Origin: Candidatus Rokuibacteriota bacterium
GTDB taxonomy: Bacteria > Methylomirabilota > Methylomirabilia > Rokubacteriales > CSP1-6
Assembly (NCBI GenBank): GCA_003221435.1
Contig: QHRS01000099.1
Location: 1,540 to 14,450 of the forward strand
Direction of reading: 5' to 3'
Length of the DNA stretch: 12,911 nt
In this document: positions 1 to 7,069 of the stretch, one piece after another
How the letters are laid out: each line of letters begins with the position of its first letter
How positions within the stretch are numbered: the stretch's first letter is position 1
The notes under the pieces: generated by a model
Told to the model about the DNA's origin: nothing
Database searches by the model: none
Seen by the model: only the letters and a program-made list of their open reading frames with translations
Position numbers and translations under genes: made by a program

Positions 1-6
1 TTTGTT

Positions 7-1128
7 TCACATGCGAATTTGGATAATCGCGCGCTTCTTCATCTCGGCGATCCACGCGTCGAGGCGTGCCTGGTACTTTTCCCGGAACAAGATGTCGCGG
101 ATCTGCTGCCGCACTCGGGCCAGCCCCTCACCCTCCAGCGTCTCCTTGGACTCCAGCTTGAACATGTGGTAGCCAAGCTCGGTCCTGAACGGCTCCGAGA
201 CCTGACCTGGCGCGAGCTTCAGGATCTGCGCCTCGATGTCGTCGGCCAGTTCCCCCTTCTTCAGGGTCCCGAGGTCGCCGCCCTCCTTTGCCGTCCCATC
301 CCGCGAGACCTCTTTCGCCACCTCCGAGAAGTCCGCTCCGGACTCGAGGCGGGCGAACACCGCCAGGGCCCGCTCGCGCGCCGCAGCCCAGGCGGCGTCG
401 GTCCGCTCCCTGTCGGGCGGAATCAGGATGTGGCGCGCGTGGTACGTGAGGCCGGTCTCGAGCTTCTGGCGGTTTTCGTCGAGGTAACGGTCCACCTCCT
501 GCTCGGTGACGGAGACGCGGAACGCGACCTTGCGGCGCACCACTTTCGCGATCAAGATCTGCTCACGGAGCTTCTTCTTCACCGCGTCCAACGTGAGTCC
601 CTGCTTCTTGACGAGGGCCTCGAACTCCTGTTCCGTGCTCAGGTCGAGCTTCTTCATGCGCCCCGCGATTTCCTCGGTCATCTCGGTGTCGTCGACGCCG
701 ATCCTTTCGCGGTCGGCCTCCTGGAGCTGGAGCCGGCTCTCGATCAGGAGACCGAGGAGCCGGTGCGCGACCTCCTCGTCGCTCTCGCTCCGCTGCTGGC
801 GGGCTTCCACCTTGTAGTACAGAACGTTCTCGCGCAGCTCGTTCAGCGTGATCACGTCGTTGTTGACGACCGCGACGATCCGATCCATTACACCGTCATT
901 GTCGGCCGGGGGCGGGGCGGCGGGCTGGACGGGCTGCACCGGCTTGTCGGCCTCGGCGAGCGGCGCGTCTGGCGGCGCCGCAACCTGCTCGGTCTTCGGA
1001 GGAGTCTTCCCGCCCGCGGGCGGCACCCGGCCCGGCAACCAGGAAGCGCAACCACCCAGCACGAGCGTGAGGAGCGTGAGCGCGACGACCCTCGCCCTCC
1101 CTGCACTCTCGCCGCGGCCTCGCGTCAT
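7..1128 (-). CDS. SurA/PpiC-type peptidyl-prolyl isomerase, predicted lipoprotein
   Basis: A predicted periplasm-facing chaperone that helps fold outer-membrane or secreted proteins by isomerising proline peptide bonds. The product is 373 residues. It starts with a basic segment and hydrophobic core ending in LVLGGC; C27 is the likely lipidated residue. A proline- and alanine-rich linker (about 31-78) follows, then a SurA N-terminal chaperone domain (80-205, starting DRIVAVVNNDVITLNEL). A single parvulin domain comes next (about 228-327: HARHILI, ADFSEVAKEVSRD, GGDLGTLKKGEL, GYHMFKLE), followed by a helical tail. E. coli SurA is soluble and has two parvulin domains, so this protein is SurA-like rather than a clear orthologue; PrsA-like is another description. 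The ATG overlaps the mfd stop as ATGA. The TGA lies 6 bases from the window edge, so a further gene may follow. Confidence 0.9.
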   Translation of the reverse strand: MTRGRGESAGRARVVALTLLTLVLGGCASWLPGRVPPAGGKTPPKTEQVAAPPDAPLAEADKPVQPVQPAAPPPADNDGVMDRIVAVVNNDVITLNELRENVLYYKVEARQQRSESDEEVAHRLLGLLIESRLQLQEADRERIGVDDTEMTEEIAGRMKKLDLSTEQEFEALVKKQGLTLDAVKKKLREQILIAKVVRRKVAFRVSVTEQEVDRYLDENRQKLETGLTYHARHILIPPDRERTDAAWAAARERALAVFARLESGADFSEVAKEVSRDGTAKEGGDLGTLKKGELADDIEAQILKLAPGQVSEPFRTELGYHMFKLESKETLEGEGLARVRQQIRDILFREKYQARLDAWIAEMKKRAIIQIRM

Positions 1129-4100
1129 CCTTGTTTCGCCGTGCCGAGCGTATCGAGCAGTCGGGTCAGCGACTCGCGAGTGACAGGCCAGTCTCCGGGT
1201 GAGATGTCCGCCTCAAGGCTCCACTCGCGGTGCATCCGCATGCGCCCGCGACTCGCCTGGACCATCCGCACCAGGCGTTCGGAGCTGAGCGGTGTCGCCG
1301 CTGAAAATGTGACGACCGCTTTCCCGGAGCGGGCCTCGAGCTTTTCGATCCCGAGCCCGCGCGCCGCGATCCGGACCCCGACGACCTGCAGCAGCTGATC
1401 TGCCGCCGCCGGCAACGGACCGAACCGGTCCTCCAGCTCGGCCCGGAAGTCCGCAAGCTCGGCCCGGTCGGTCAGGCCGGTCAGCCGCTTGTACAGGGCG
1501 AGGCGCTGGTTCACCTCGGGCACGTACGTCTCGGGCAAGTACGCCTCGACGTCGACGGTGACGATCGGCTCGATCGCGACCTCGGTCGCCTCGCCCCGCA
1601 ATTCTCCCACAGCCTCCCCGAGCAGCTTCGTGTACAGATCATAGCCGACGGCGGCGATATGACCGTGTTGCTCGGCGCCGAGCAGGTTGCCCGCGCCGCG
1701 GATCTCGAGATCGCGCAGCGCGAGCTTGAACCCGGAGCCCAGCTCGGTGAGCTCCTGGAGCACCCGGAGGCGATGCTCGGCCTGCCCGTCCACGCGCCCG
1801 TCGGCGGGGATCAGCAGGTACGCGTAGGCCTGCTGCCGCTCGCGCCCGACCCGCCCGCGTAGCTGGTAGAGCTGCGCCAGGCCGAAGCGGTCAGCGCGGT
1901 TGATGATGATCGTGTTCGCGGCGGGGATGTCGAGCCCCGACTCGACGATCGCCGTCGACACGAGCACGTCGGCCTGGCCGTCCATGAACTTGACCATGAC
2001 CGATTCCAACTCGCGCTCGCGCACTTGTCCGTGCGCCACCAGAACCCGCGCGTCGGGCACGATCTTCTGGATGAAGGTCGCCATCGACTCGAGCGACTGG
2101 ATCCGGTTGTGGACGAAGAACACCTGCCCCCCGCGCTCGAGCTCGCGTTGGAGGGCCTCGGCGATGACGGCGCGGCTGAACCGGCAGATGTGGGTCTCGA
2201 CCGGAAGCCGTTCGAGCGGCGCGGTCTCGATGACCGAGAGATCGCGCGCGCCTGACAGCGACATGTAGAGGGTGCGCGGGATCGGGGTCGCCGTGAGCGA
2301 GAGCACGTCGACGGAGGCGCGGAGCTGCTTGATTCGCTCCTTGTGCGCCACGCCGAACCGGTGCTCCTCATCGATGATCAGCAGCCCGAGGTTCTTCCAC
2401 AGGACGTCCTTCGACAGCAGGCGGTGGGTGCCGATGACGACGTCCACCGCGCCCCGCCCGAGCCCCTCCACGATCGCCCTCTGCTCCCTCGGCGACCGGA
2501 AACGCGACAGCAGCTCGACGCGGGCGGGAAACGCCCCGAAGCGATCGCTGAACGTCGCCCAGTGCTGCTGCGCGAGCACCGTCGTCGGCACGAGGACCGC
2601 CGCCTGGGCGCCGTCGGCGACGGCCTTGAAGGCCGCCCGCAGCGCGACCTCTGTCTTCCCGTATCCGACGTCGCCGGCGACGAGGCGGTCCATCGGCCGC
2701 TCCGCCTCCATGTCGGCCTTGACCTCCTCGATGGCGCGAAGCTGGTCGGGCGTCTCCTCGAAGCGGAACGCGGCCTCGAACTCCCGCTGCCACGCCGTGT
2801 CCGGGGCGAACATGTGGCCCTTGGCCACCGACCGCTCGGCGTAGAGCTTCAGCAGCGCTTCCGCCATCTCCCGGAGCGCGGCGCGGACGGACTCCTTCAC
2901 GCGCTGCCACGCGGCGCCGCCGAGACGATCGAGCCTCGCCGCGCTCTCTTCGGCGCCGAGGTATTTCGAGATGAGGTCGAGCCGCTCGACGGGCACATAG
3001 AGCCGGCTCGCCTCGGCGTACTCGAGCAGGAGGAAGTCCGCGTCCCGGTCGCCGACCGTCATCGTCCTGAGCCCGAGGTACCGGCCGATCCCGTGGTCTT
3101 CGTGGACGACCAGATCGCCGCTCTGCAGATCGGTGAAGGCGGTGAGCGCGGCGCCGCGTTCGTAGCGCGGTCGCCGGAGCGTCCGGCGCCGGGCGCCGAA
3201 CAGCTCCTCTTCGGTGAGGAGCACGAATCCGAGCGCGGCGATGGCGAAGCCCCCCGAACACTCGCCGGTCAGGACGCCCAGGCGCTCGGGCCCCCAGAGC
3301 GTCTCGACCGGCGTCGCCTCGAGGCGATGCTCGCGGAGGATCTGGCCCAGACGCTCGGCCTGAAGCGTGTCGTTGCCGACCAGCCGGACCCGGGTGCCGT
3401 CGGCGATCCAGCGTGTGATCTCGCCGCACAGGCGCCGGAACTGGCCGTCGAACCGCGCGACGGAATGCGTGTCGAAGTCGAACTGCGCGGTATCCGCGTC
3501 TGCGGCAAGGCCACCGATCGCTGACTGCCTCGACGATAGGAGGGTCAGCTCCACCCGCTGCCGGCCGGCAAGCAACTCGGCAAGTGGCAGCGCGGCCGGG
3601 GCATCGTCGGGCGGCGCGTCGAGGATCTCCGCCTGGTCGAGCACGACCGGCGCGCCCGGCGGCAGATACCTGGGCAGGTTCGCCGTCGCCGCGCCTGCGC
3701 TGAGCGGGAGAACGGCGATCTCCTCGAGGGCGTCAGTCGAGCGCTGCGAGGTCGGGTCGAAGAAGCGGAGAGACTCAATCTCGTCGCCGAAGAACTCGAG
3801 CCGAGCCGGCTCCCGGTACCGGGGCGAAAAGATGTCGACGATGCCACCGCGTACGCTCCACTGGCCGACCTCGACCACGGTCTCCGCGCGCTCGTAGCCC
3901 GACCGCTCGAGCGCCTCCACTAGCAGATCGCGGTCCAGGCGGTCACCCACGCTCAGGCGGACGGTGCCGGCCTTGAACTCCCCGGGCTCGGGCAACGGAT
4001 GCGTCAGCGCGGCAGGGGTCGCGACGACCGCCACGGGCTCGCCGGACAGGATCCGATGACAGACGGCGGCGCGGGACGCATCCGCCTCCCGATGGCGCCC

Positions 4101-4373
4101 GCCCCGCCAGAGTCGGGGCTCGGGCGGCGGGAACTCGACGGCGCGCGCGCCGAAGAAGCGCAGATCGCCGGCCCAGCGCTGTGCGTCGGCGATCCCCGAC
4201 ACCAGGATCAGACACGGCCGCGGATCGGGATCCAGAAGAGCGCTGAGGACGAGGGGACGCGTCGAACCCCACAGGCCCGATACGCGCAGGCGGACGACTC
4301 CCCCTGTCCAGGCCCCGGCGAGCGCGCGGTACGGGGCCCAATCCTCGAGTGAAATGGACTGCGTCCGAAGCAT
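1125..4373 (-). CDS. mfd: Transcription-repair coupling factor Mfd
   Basis: An ATP-driven DNA translocase that pushes or removes RNA polymerase stalled at lesions and recruits UvrA to start nucleotide excision repair of the transcribed strand. The product is 1082 residues, slightly shorter than the 1148 of E. coli. The N-terminal UvrB-like module includes VVEVGQWSVRGGIVDIF (166-182). The RNA polymerase interaction domain is at about 412-475 (LQSGDLVVHEDHGIGRYLG and YVPVERLDLISKYLG). The helicase core has Walker A GDVGYGKT (567-574), DEEH (668-671), TATPIPRT (694-701) and motif VI QLRGRVGR (837-844). The C-terminal regulatory domain carries PEVNQRLALYKRL (952-964). No part appears missing. The ATG at 4373 has a poor ribosome site but begins the expected N-terminus. 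The stop overlaps the next gene by 4 bases, so the two are translationally coupled. Confidence 0.97.
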   Translation of the reverse strand: MLRTQSISLEDWAPYRALAGAWTGGVVRLRVSGLWGSTRPLVLSALLDPDPRPCLILVSGIADAQRWAGDLRFFGARAVEFPPPEPRLWRGGRHREADASRAAVCHRILSGEPVAVVATPAALTHPLPEPGEFKAGTVRLSVGDRLDRDLLVEALERSGYERAETVVEVGQWSVRGGIVDIFSPRYREPARLEFFGDEIESLRFFDPTSQRSTDALEEIAVLPLSAGAATANLPRYLPPGAPVVLDQAEILDAPPDDAPAALPLAELLAGRQRVELTLLSSRQSAIGGLAADADTAQFDFDTHSVARFDGQFRRLCGEITRWIADGTRVRLVGNDTLQAERLGQILREHRLEATPVETLWGPERLGVLTGECSGGFAIAALGFVLLTEEELFGARRRTLRRPRYERGAALTAFTDLQSGDLVVHEDHGIGRYLGLRTMTVGDRDADFLLLEYAEASRLYVPVERLDLISKYLGAEESAARLDRLGGAAWQRVKESVRAALREMAEALLKLYAERSVAKGHMFAPDTAWQREFEAAFRFEETPDQLRAIEEVKADMEAERPMDRLVAGDVGYGKTEVALRAAFKAVADGAQAAVLVPTTVLAQQHWATFSDRFGAFPARVELLSRFRSPREQRAIVEGLGRGAVDVVIGTHRLLSKDVLWKNLGLLIIDEEHRFGVAHKERIKQLRASVDVLSLTATPIPRTLYMSLSGARDLSVIETAPLERLPVETHICRFSRAVIAEALQRELERGGQVFFVHNRIQSLESMATFIQKIVPDARVLVAHGQVRERELESVMVKFMDGQADVLVSTAIVESGLDIPAANTIIINRADRFGLAQLYQLRGRVGRERQQAYAYLLIPADGRVDGQAEHRLRVLQELTELGSGFKLALRDLEIRGAGNLLGAEQHGHIAAVGYDLYTKLLGEAVGELRGEATEVAIEPIVTVDVEAYLPETYVPEVNQRLALYKRLTGLTDRAELADFRAELEDRFGPLPAAADQLLQVVGVRIAARGLGIEKLEARSGKAVVTFSAATPLSSERLVRMVQASRGRMRMHREWSLEADISPGDWPVTRESLTRLLDTLGTAKQG

Positions 4374-4395
4374 CGATTCAGTAGGGCGCGGGCAC

Positions 4396-4413
4396 CCGGG
4401 CGGTCGCGCCCGG
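4396..4413 (-). repeat. Short GC-rich hairpin in the rex-mfd gap
   Basis: A 7-base perfect stem (CCGGGCG and CGCCCGG) with a 4-base loop lies about 20 bases upstream of the mfd start. It would fall in the mfd leader if the TACAAT promoter is used, or act as a weak 3' structure for the rex transcript. No T-run follows. In DNA this GC-rich such a stem can also arise by chance. Confidence 0.25.
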
Positions 4414-4439
4414 TCTCCCGCACTCTCGCTGACCCCAGT

Positions 4440-4445
4440 ATTGTA
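4440..4445 (-). promoter_or_regulatory. Candidate -10 element (TACAAT) for mfd
   Basis: TACAAT matches the sigma70 -10 consensus at five of six positions. It lies in the 94-base gap between the rex stop and the mfd start, in an otherwise very GC-rich stretch. No good -35 is found at 16-18 bases; the nearest T-rich hexamer is too far. If used, it would give mfd and the following lipoprotein gene their own transcript, with a leader of about 60 bases. Confidence 0.35.
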
Positions 4446-4467
4446 CTCTCCGCTCGCTCACGCGGGC

Positions 4468-5118
4468 TTAACGGGTTGCCTGGGCGAGATAGAAGCTGAG
4501 CGTCTCGAGCTCGATCGACAGGTCGACGTTCTTGAGCCGTACGTCCTTGCCGACCTTGATCCGGCTCGGCGCGAAGTTGAGGATCCCCTTGATGCCGGCG
4601 GCAACGAGCCTGTCCGTCACGGCCTGAGCGGACTCGGCCGGCACCGCGACGATCGCGATCTGCAGACTGCGCGCCTTCACCTCGCGCGCGAGGTCCATCA
4701 TCGGCAGGATGGTCACGCCGTCGACCGTGCGGCCCGCCTTCGCCGGATCGCCGTCGAAGATCGCCGAGATGCGAAACCCCTGCCTGGCAAACCCCTTGTA
4801 GCGGAAGAGCGCGGAGCCCAGATTGCCGTACCCGACGAGGGCCACCTGCCACTCACGGTCGAGGTTCAGAATCTTCTGCAACTCGGCCTTGAGCCCCGAG
4901 ACGTAGTAGCCGATTCCCCGGACGCCGAACTCGCCGAAGTACGCGAGGTCCTTTCGAACCTGCGCCGAGTTCAGATTGAAGCGCTCCGCCAGGGCCAGGG
5001 ACGAGATCGTCTTCTTCCCGTCTTCCTCGAGCTGCACCAGACAGCGGGTGTACAGCGAGAGCCGCCGGATCGTCATCTCCGGGATCTTCTGCATCCTGTA
5101 ATTCGAACGAGGCGCCAT
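4468..5118 (-). CDS. rex: Redox-sensing transcriptional repressor Rex
   Basis: A dimeric repressor that binds DNA when NAD+ is abundant and lets go when NADH rises, so adjusting respiratory and fermentative genes to the redox state. The product is 216 residues, the normal length. The N-terminal winged helix shows KTISSLALAERFNLN followed by SAQVRKDLAYFGEFGVRG (51-68), the Rex recognition region. The Rossmann fold begins at VALVGYGNLGSALFRY (92-107). Later blocks are IAIVAVPAE (154-162), GILNFAP (178-184) and the C-terminal VDLSIELETLSFY helix that swaps between monomers. The ATG at 5118 has GGAG 5 bases upstream. It lies between the F0 genes and mfd, close to complex I and glpD genes, which suggests local control of energy genes. 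I could not find a convincing Rex operator in the window. Confidence 0.95.
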   Translation of the reverse strand: MAPRSNYRMQKIPEMTIRRLSLYTRCLVQLEEDGKKTISSLALAERFNLNSAQVRKDLAYFGEFGVRGIGYYVSGLKAELQKILNLDREWQVALVGYGNLGSALFRYKGFARQGFRISAIFDGDPAKAGRTVDGVTILPMMDLAREVKARSLQIAIVAVPAESAQAVTDRLVAAGIKGILNFAPSRIKVGKDVRLKNVDLSIELETLSFYLAQATR

Positions 5119-5132
5119 GGCTTCTCCGCGCC

Positions 5133-5156
5133 GGCGCCCGGCCGCGGCCGGGCGCC
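5133..5156. repeat. Perfect 24-base palindrome between atpE and rex
   Basis: GGCGCCCGGCCG is followed directly by its exact reverse complement. As RNA it can form a very stable stem of about 10 base pairs with a CGCG loop. It lies 21 bases after the atpE stop and ends 14 bases before the rex start. No T-run follows on the minus strand. It may act as a terminator, processing site or 3'-end stabiliser separating the F0 genes from rex, or as a protein-binding dyad. Confidence 0.6.
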
Positions 5157-5177
5157 CCTAGGGCCGAGGACGCTACC

Positions 5178-5501
5178 TTACGCGGGCCACTTCACGAACA
5201 ACAGGAGGACGCCCCTGACGAGGACATAGAGGGCGAGCGATTCGATGAGCGCAAGACCGATGGTCATCGCCGTCTGGATGCGCCCCGCCGCGCCCGGCTG
5301 GCGGGCCATGGCGTCGACGGCCCCGGCGACCGCGCGGCCTTGCCCGAGCCCGCACAGTCCCGCCGCCAGCCCCATGCCGATCCCGGCGGCGATCGCCGCG
5401 AATGGTTTGAGCCAGCCCTCACCGCCTCCGGGCTCGGCCGCCAGAGCGATGCCCGGCATCGCGACCACGATCATCAACGTAAAGAACAGTGAACGTCGCA
5501 C
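5178..5501 (-). CDS. atpE: F-type ATP synthase subunit c, with predicted signal peptide
   Basis: The proteolipid that forms the rotating c ring. I chose the GTG at 5501 because a strong AAGGAGG lies 8 bases upstream; the ATG at 5534 that overlaps the atpB stop would translate that ribosome site. From the GTG the protein is 107 residues. It opens with a signal-like segment (M-R-R-S, a hydrophobic core to about residue 20, A-L-A before A-E) and then the two-helix hairpin. Helix 1 has small-residue packing (AAGIGMGLAAG), the polar loop has RQP (67-69), and helix 2 has the ion-binding E87 in IGLALIESLALYVLV. Q54, S88 and Y92 occupy positions that, with the glutamate, bind Na+ in Ilyobacter c subunits, but Leu89 stands where that enzyme has Thr. 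Coupling to H+ is also possible. A dyad hairpin follows the gene. Confidence 0.93.
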   Translation of the reverse strand: MRRSLFFTLMIVVAMPGIALAAEPGGGEGWLKPFAAIAAGIGMGLAAGLCGLGQGRAVAGAVDAMARQPGAAGRIQTAMTIGLALIESLALYVLVRGVLLLFVKWPA

Positions 5502-5509
5502 CGACTGCC

Positions 5510-5516
5510 CCTCCTT
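5510..5516 (-). promoter_or_regulatory. Strong Shine-Dalgarno that decides the atpE start
   Basis: AAGGAGG on the minus strand lies 8 bases before the GTG at 5501. It is the best ribosome-binding site in the window, fitting a protein needed in many copies per complex. It lies inside the reading frame that would begin at the ATG at 5534, which argues against that start. Confidence 0.75.
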
Positions 5517-5533
5517 GTATGGTGGTGTCCGCA

Positions 5534-6316
5534 TCAGTGGTGCTCGGCCTCTTCGAGCGCGCCGGCGATGTAGAGCATGGACAGCATGGCGAAGATGAAC
5601 GACTGCAGGAACGCGACCAGGATCTTGAGCGGGTACAGGAACCCCACCGTGAACAGCAGCATGACGAGGGCCGTCGGCACGCCGAGCACGATCCCGCCGA
5701 CCGAGCCGGAGAGAGCCCAGCCGAGCATGCCGTCGAACCCCATCAGAAACACGAACACCGCGAGGAGGATGTGGCCGCCGGTCATGTTGCCAAAGAGTCG
5801 AAGCGACAACGACAGGGGCCGCGCGAAATGGCTGACCAGCTCGATCGGCACCATGAGGGGCGCCAGCCAGACGACGGGCCCCATGAAGTGCTTGGCATAC
5901 GCGACCAGGCCCTGCTTGCGGATGCCGATCGCGTGGTACGTGAAGAACACGATCAGGGCGCAGGCCGCCGTGGTGTTCAGGTTCGCCGTCGGCGCGATCA
6001 GGCCCGGGATCAGGCCCATCAGGTTCGAGACCAGGATGAACAGGCCGAGCGTGGCGATCAGGGGCAGATACTTGCGCCCGTCGTGGCCGATCACGTCGTC
6101 GAGCATCGTCCCGAACTGCTCCAGCACCACCTCGATGAGGTTCTGAAGGCCGCGTGGCACGAGCTCGAGCCGCCGCGACGCCACGAGCGCGACGCCGACG
6201 AGGATCACCATCGCGATCCAGGTGTAGGTGACGTGGTCGGGCGGCGGCCCGAACACGCGCCCGAAGGCATGAATCGCCGGCAAGCGAAAGATCGGCGGAT
6301 GCTCGAGCGCGCCCAT
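5534..6316 (-). CDS. atpB: F-type ATP synthase subunit a
   Basis: The membrane stator subunit of F0 that provides the two half-channels for the ion and faces the c ring. The product is 260 residues with five to six strongly hydrophobic segments. The essential arginine is R173 in LSLSLRLFGNMTGGH. The preceding helix carries PIELVSHFARP (157-167) with E159 and H163, and the last helix carries FLQSFIFAMLSMLYI (237-250), all standard for the family. The ATG at 6316 follows the atpI stop by 4 bases. The 3' end shares one base with an ATG at 5534 (TGATG), although the next gene more likely starts at 5501. It works with the AtpE encoded directly downstream; subunit b and F1 are not in this window. 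Confidence 0.96.
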   Translation of the reverse strand: MGALEHPPIFRLPAIHAFGRVFGPPPDHVTYTWIAMVILVGVALVASRRLELVPRGLQNLIEVVLEQFGTMLDDVIGHDGRKYLPLIATLGLFILVSNLMGLIPGLIAPTANLNTTAACALIVFFTYHAIGIRKQGLVAYAKHFMGPVVWLAPLMVPIELVSHFARPLSLSLRLFGNMTGGHILLAVFVFLMGFDGMLGWALSGSVGGIVLGVPTALVMLLFTVGFLYPLKILVAFLQSFIFAMLSMLYIAGALEEAEHH

Positions 6317-6320
6317 CCCG

Positions 6321-6677
6321 TCAGCCCCCGGAACGCTCGAGCCCGTGAGCGATCAGAACGGGCGGCAGCACCGACAAGCCGACGACGACTGCGAGGGGAT
6401 GCGCCCACCCCGTGGAGAGCACCAGCGCCAGCGCGCCGAACGTCGCGAGGTAGCGCAGACCGACTGCGACGAGCCCCAGCGATCGCCCGCGGCCCCCTCG
6501 GAGAGCGCTCGTCGCGCCGCGCGCCAGCCATCGGAAGTTCAGCAGCGCGATCGCCCCGCCGGCGGCCGCGCCCGCCGCGCCTGTGATGCCTGCCACCACG
6601 CCGGCGGCCACCGTGACTGTGAGGATCGCCAAGAGCGTGAGCAGGGTCACTCGGGAAACAAGCTCAGCGACGATCAT
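6321..6677 (-). CDS. atpI: ATP synthase subunit I (AtpI-type assembly protein)
   Basis: A 118-residue membrane protein with four hydrophobic stretches (about 8-25, 27-47, 68-88 and 92-110), the layout of ATP synthase protein I (PF03899-like), which assists assembly of the c ring. Recognisable features are the AAGGAIALLNFRWL segment in the second helix and a charged loop with GGRGRS before the third. Sequence conservation in this family is low, so the call rests mainly on topology, length and position directly before atpB. It overlaps the AtpZ-like gene by 14 bases, and its stop lies 4 bases before the atpB start. The two small accessory genes preceding a and c are a common arrangement in bacteria whose F0 and F1 genes are split. 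Confidence 0.78.
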   Translation of the reverse strand: MIVAELVSRVTLLTLLAILTVTVAAGVVAGITGAAGAAAGGAIALLNFRWLARGATSALRGGRGRSLGLVAVGLRYLATFGALALVLSTGWAHPLAVVVGLSVLPPVLIAHGLERSGG

Positions 6678-6906
6678 CCGGCTGCTCGCGTCGTTCTGCG
6701 TCCCTGACTGAGCGAAACAAGTTTACGAACCCCGCTCCAACGCCGAACCCGAGGCCGAGGAGCAAGAGCCACGGGCTCGTGGCGAGCCACTGATCGGCCC
6801 AGTACCCAGAGGCGAGACCGAGCACCGTGCACACCACGAACGTCATTCCTACCTGGACCAGCGATCCAAGCGCCCGCCATGACGACGGGTCCTGCCCAGA
6901 CGTCAT
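6664..6906 (-). CDS. atpZ: AtpZ/AtpI-family small membrane protein (F-type ATPase gene 1 type)
   Basis: A small protein encoded ahead of ATP synthase F0 genes. Members of this family (PF09527-like) are linked to Mg2+/Ca2+ handling or to c-ring assembly, though the exact role is unsettled. From the ATG at 6906 it is 80 residues with two hydrophobic segments (about 14-36 and 43-63). The family pattern is visible as LGLASGYWADQWLATSPW followed by LGFGVGAGFVNLFR, with a charged C-terminal tail. I prefer the ATG to an upstream in-frame TTG at 6945, because the TTG would add 13 polar residues with no family match and would overlap the candidate promoter. No Shine-Dalgarno precedes the ATG. The 3' end overlaps the next gene by 14 bases, which indicates cotranscription and coupled translation. 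Confidence 0.82.
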   Translation of the reverse strand: MTSGQDPSSWRALGSLVQVGMTFVVCTVLGLASGYWADQWLATSPWLLLLGLGFGVGAGFVNLFRSVRDAERREQPDDRR

Positions 6907-6916
6907 GTGAACCGAG

Positions 6917-6945
6917 ACACTATCACAGCGATACCAACCACACAA
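6917..6945 (-). promoter_or_regulatory. Weak candidate promoter for the atpZ-atpI-atpB-atpE genes
   Basis: On the minus strand a TTGTGT hexamer is followed after 17 bases by TAGTGT. An overlapping alternative -10, GATAGT preceded by TG, matches the consensus at four of six positions. This is the AT-richest pocket in the only sizeable gap ahead of the atp genes. If it is used, the transcript would start only a few bases before the ATG at 6906, implying a nearly leaderless message. The matches are weak. Confidence 0.25.
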
Positions 6946-6960
6946 GAGGCCATAAGCTAT

Positions 6961-6984
6961 TGACTCAGTTGAGCACTGGAGTCA
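6961..6984 (-). promoter_or_regulatory. Near-perfect stem-loop upstream of the ATP synthase genes
   Basis: The arms TGACTCAGT and ACT-G-GAGTCA pair over 9 bases with a single bulged G around a 5-base loop (TGAGC). The region is noticeably less GC-rich than the rest of the window. The stem-loop lies about 15 bases upstream of the candidate atp promoter, so it could be a weak terminator for the glp transcript or a protein-binding operator. No T-run follows. Confidence 0.3.
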
Positions 6985-7069
6985 TCCGGCCCTGCGGGTG
7001 TCGCACAAGCTCGCCGACTTCGGACGCCGCACAACGCGGAGAAGCGTGAGCAGCCGGCGGCCCACCGGA

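Noticed and set aside
1..20. TTTCACA near the window edge resembling half of a Rex operator
   Set aside because: Only one half-site is visible, it overlaps the end of the lipoprotein gene, and the other half would lie at or beyond the edge.
5502..5534. ATG at 5534 overlapping the atpB stop as the atpE start
   Set aside because: The strong AAGGAGG lies within this extension and is correctly spaced for the GTG at 5501, which also gives a cleaner signal peptide.
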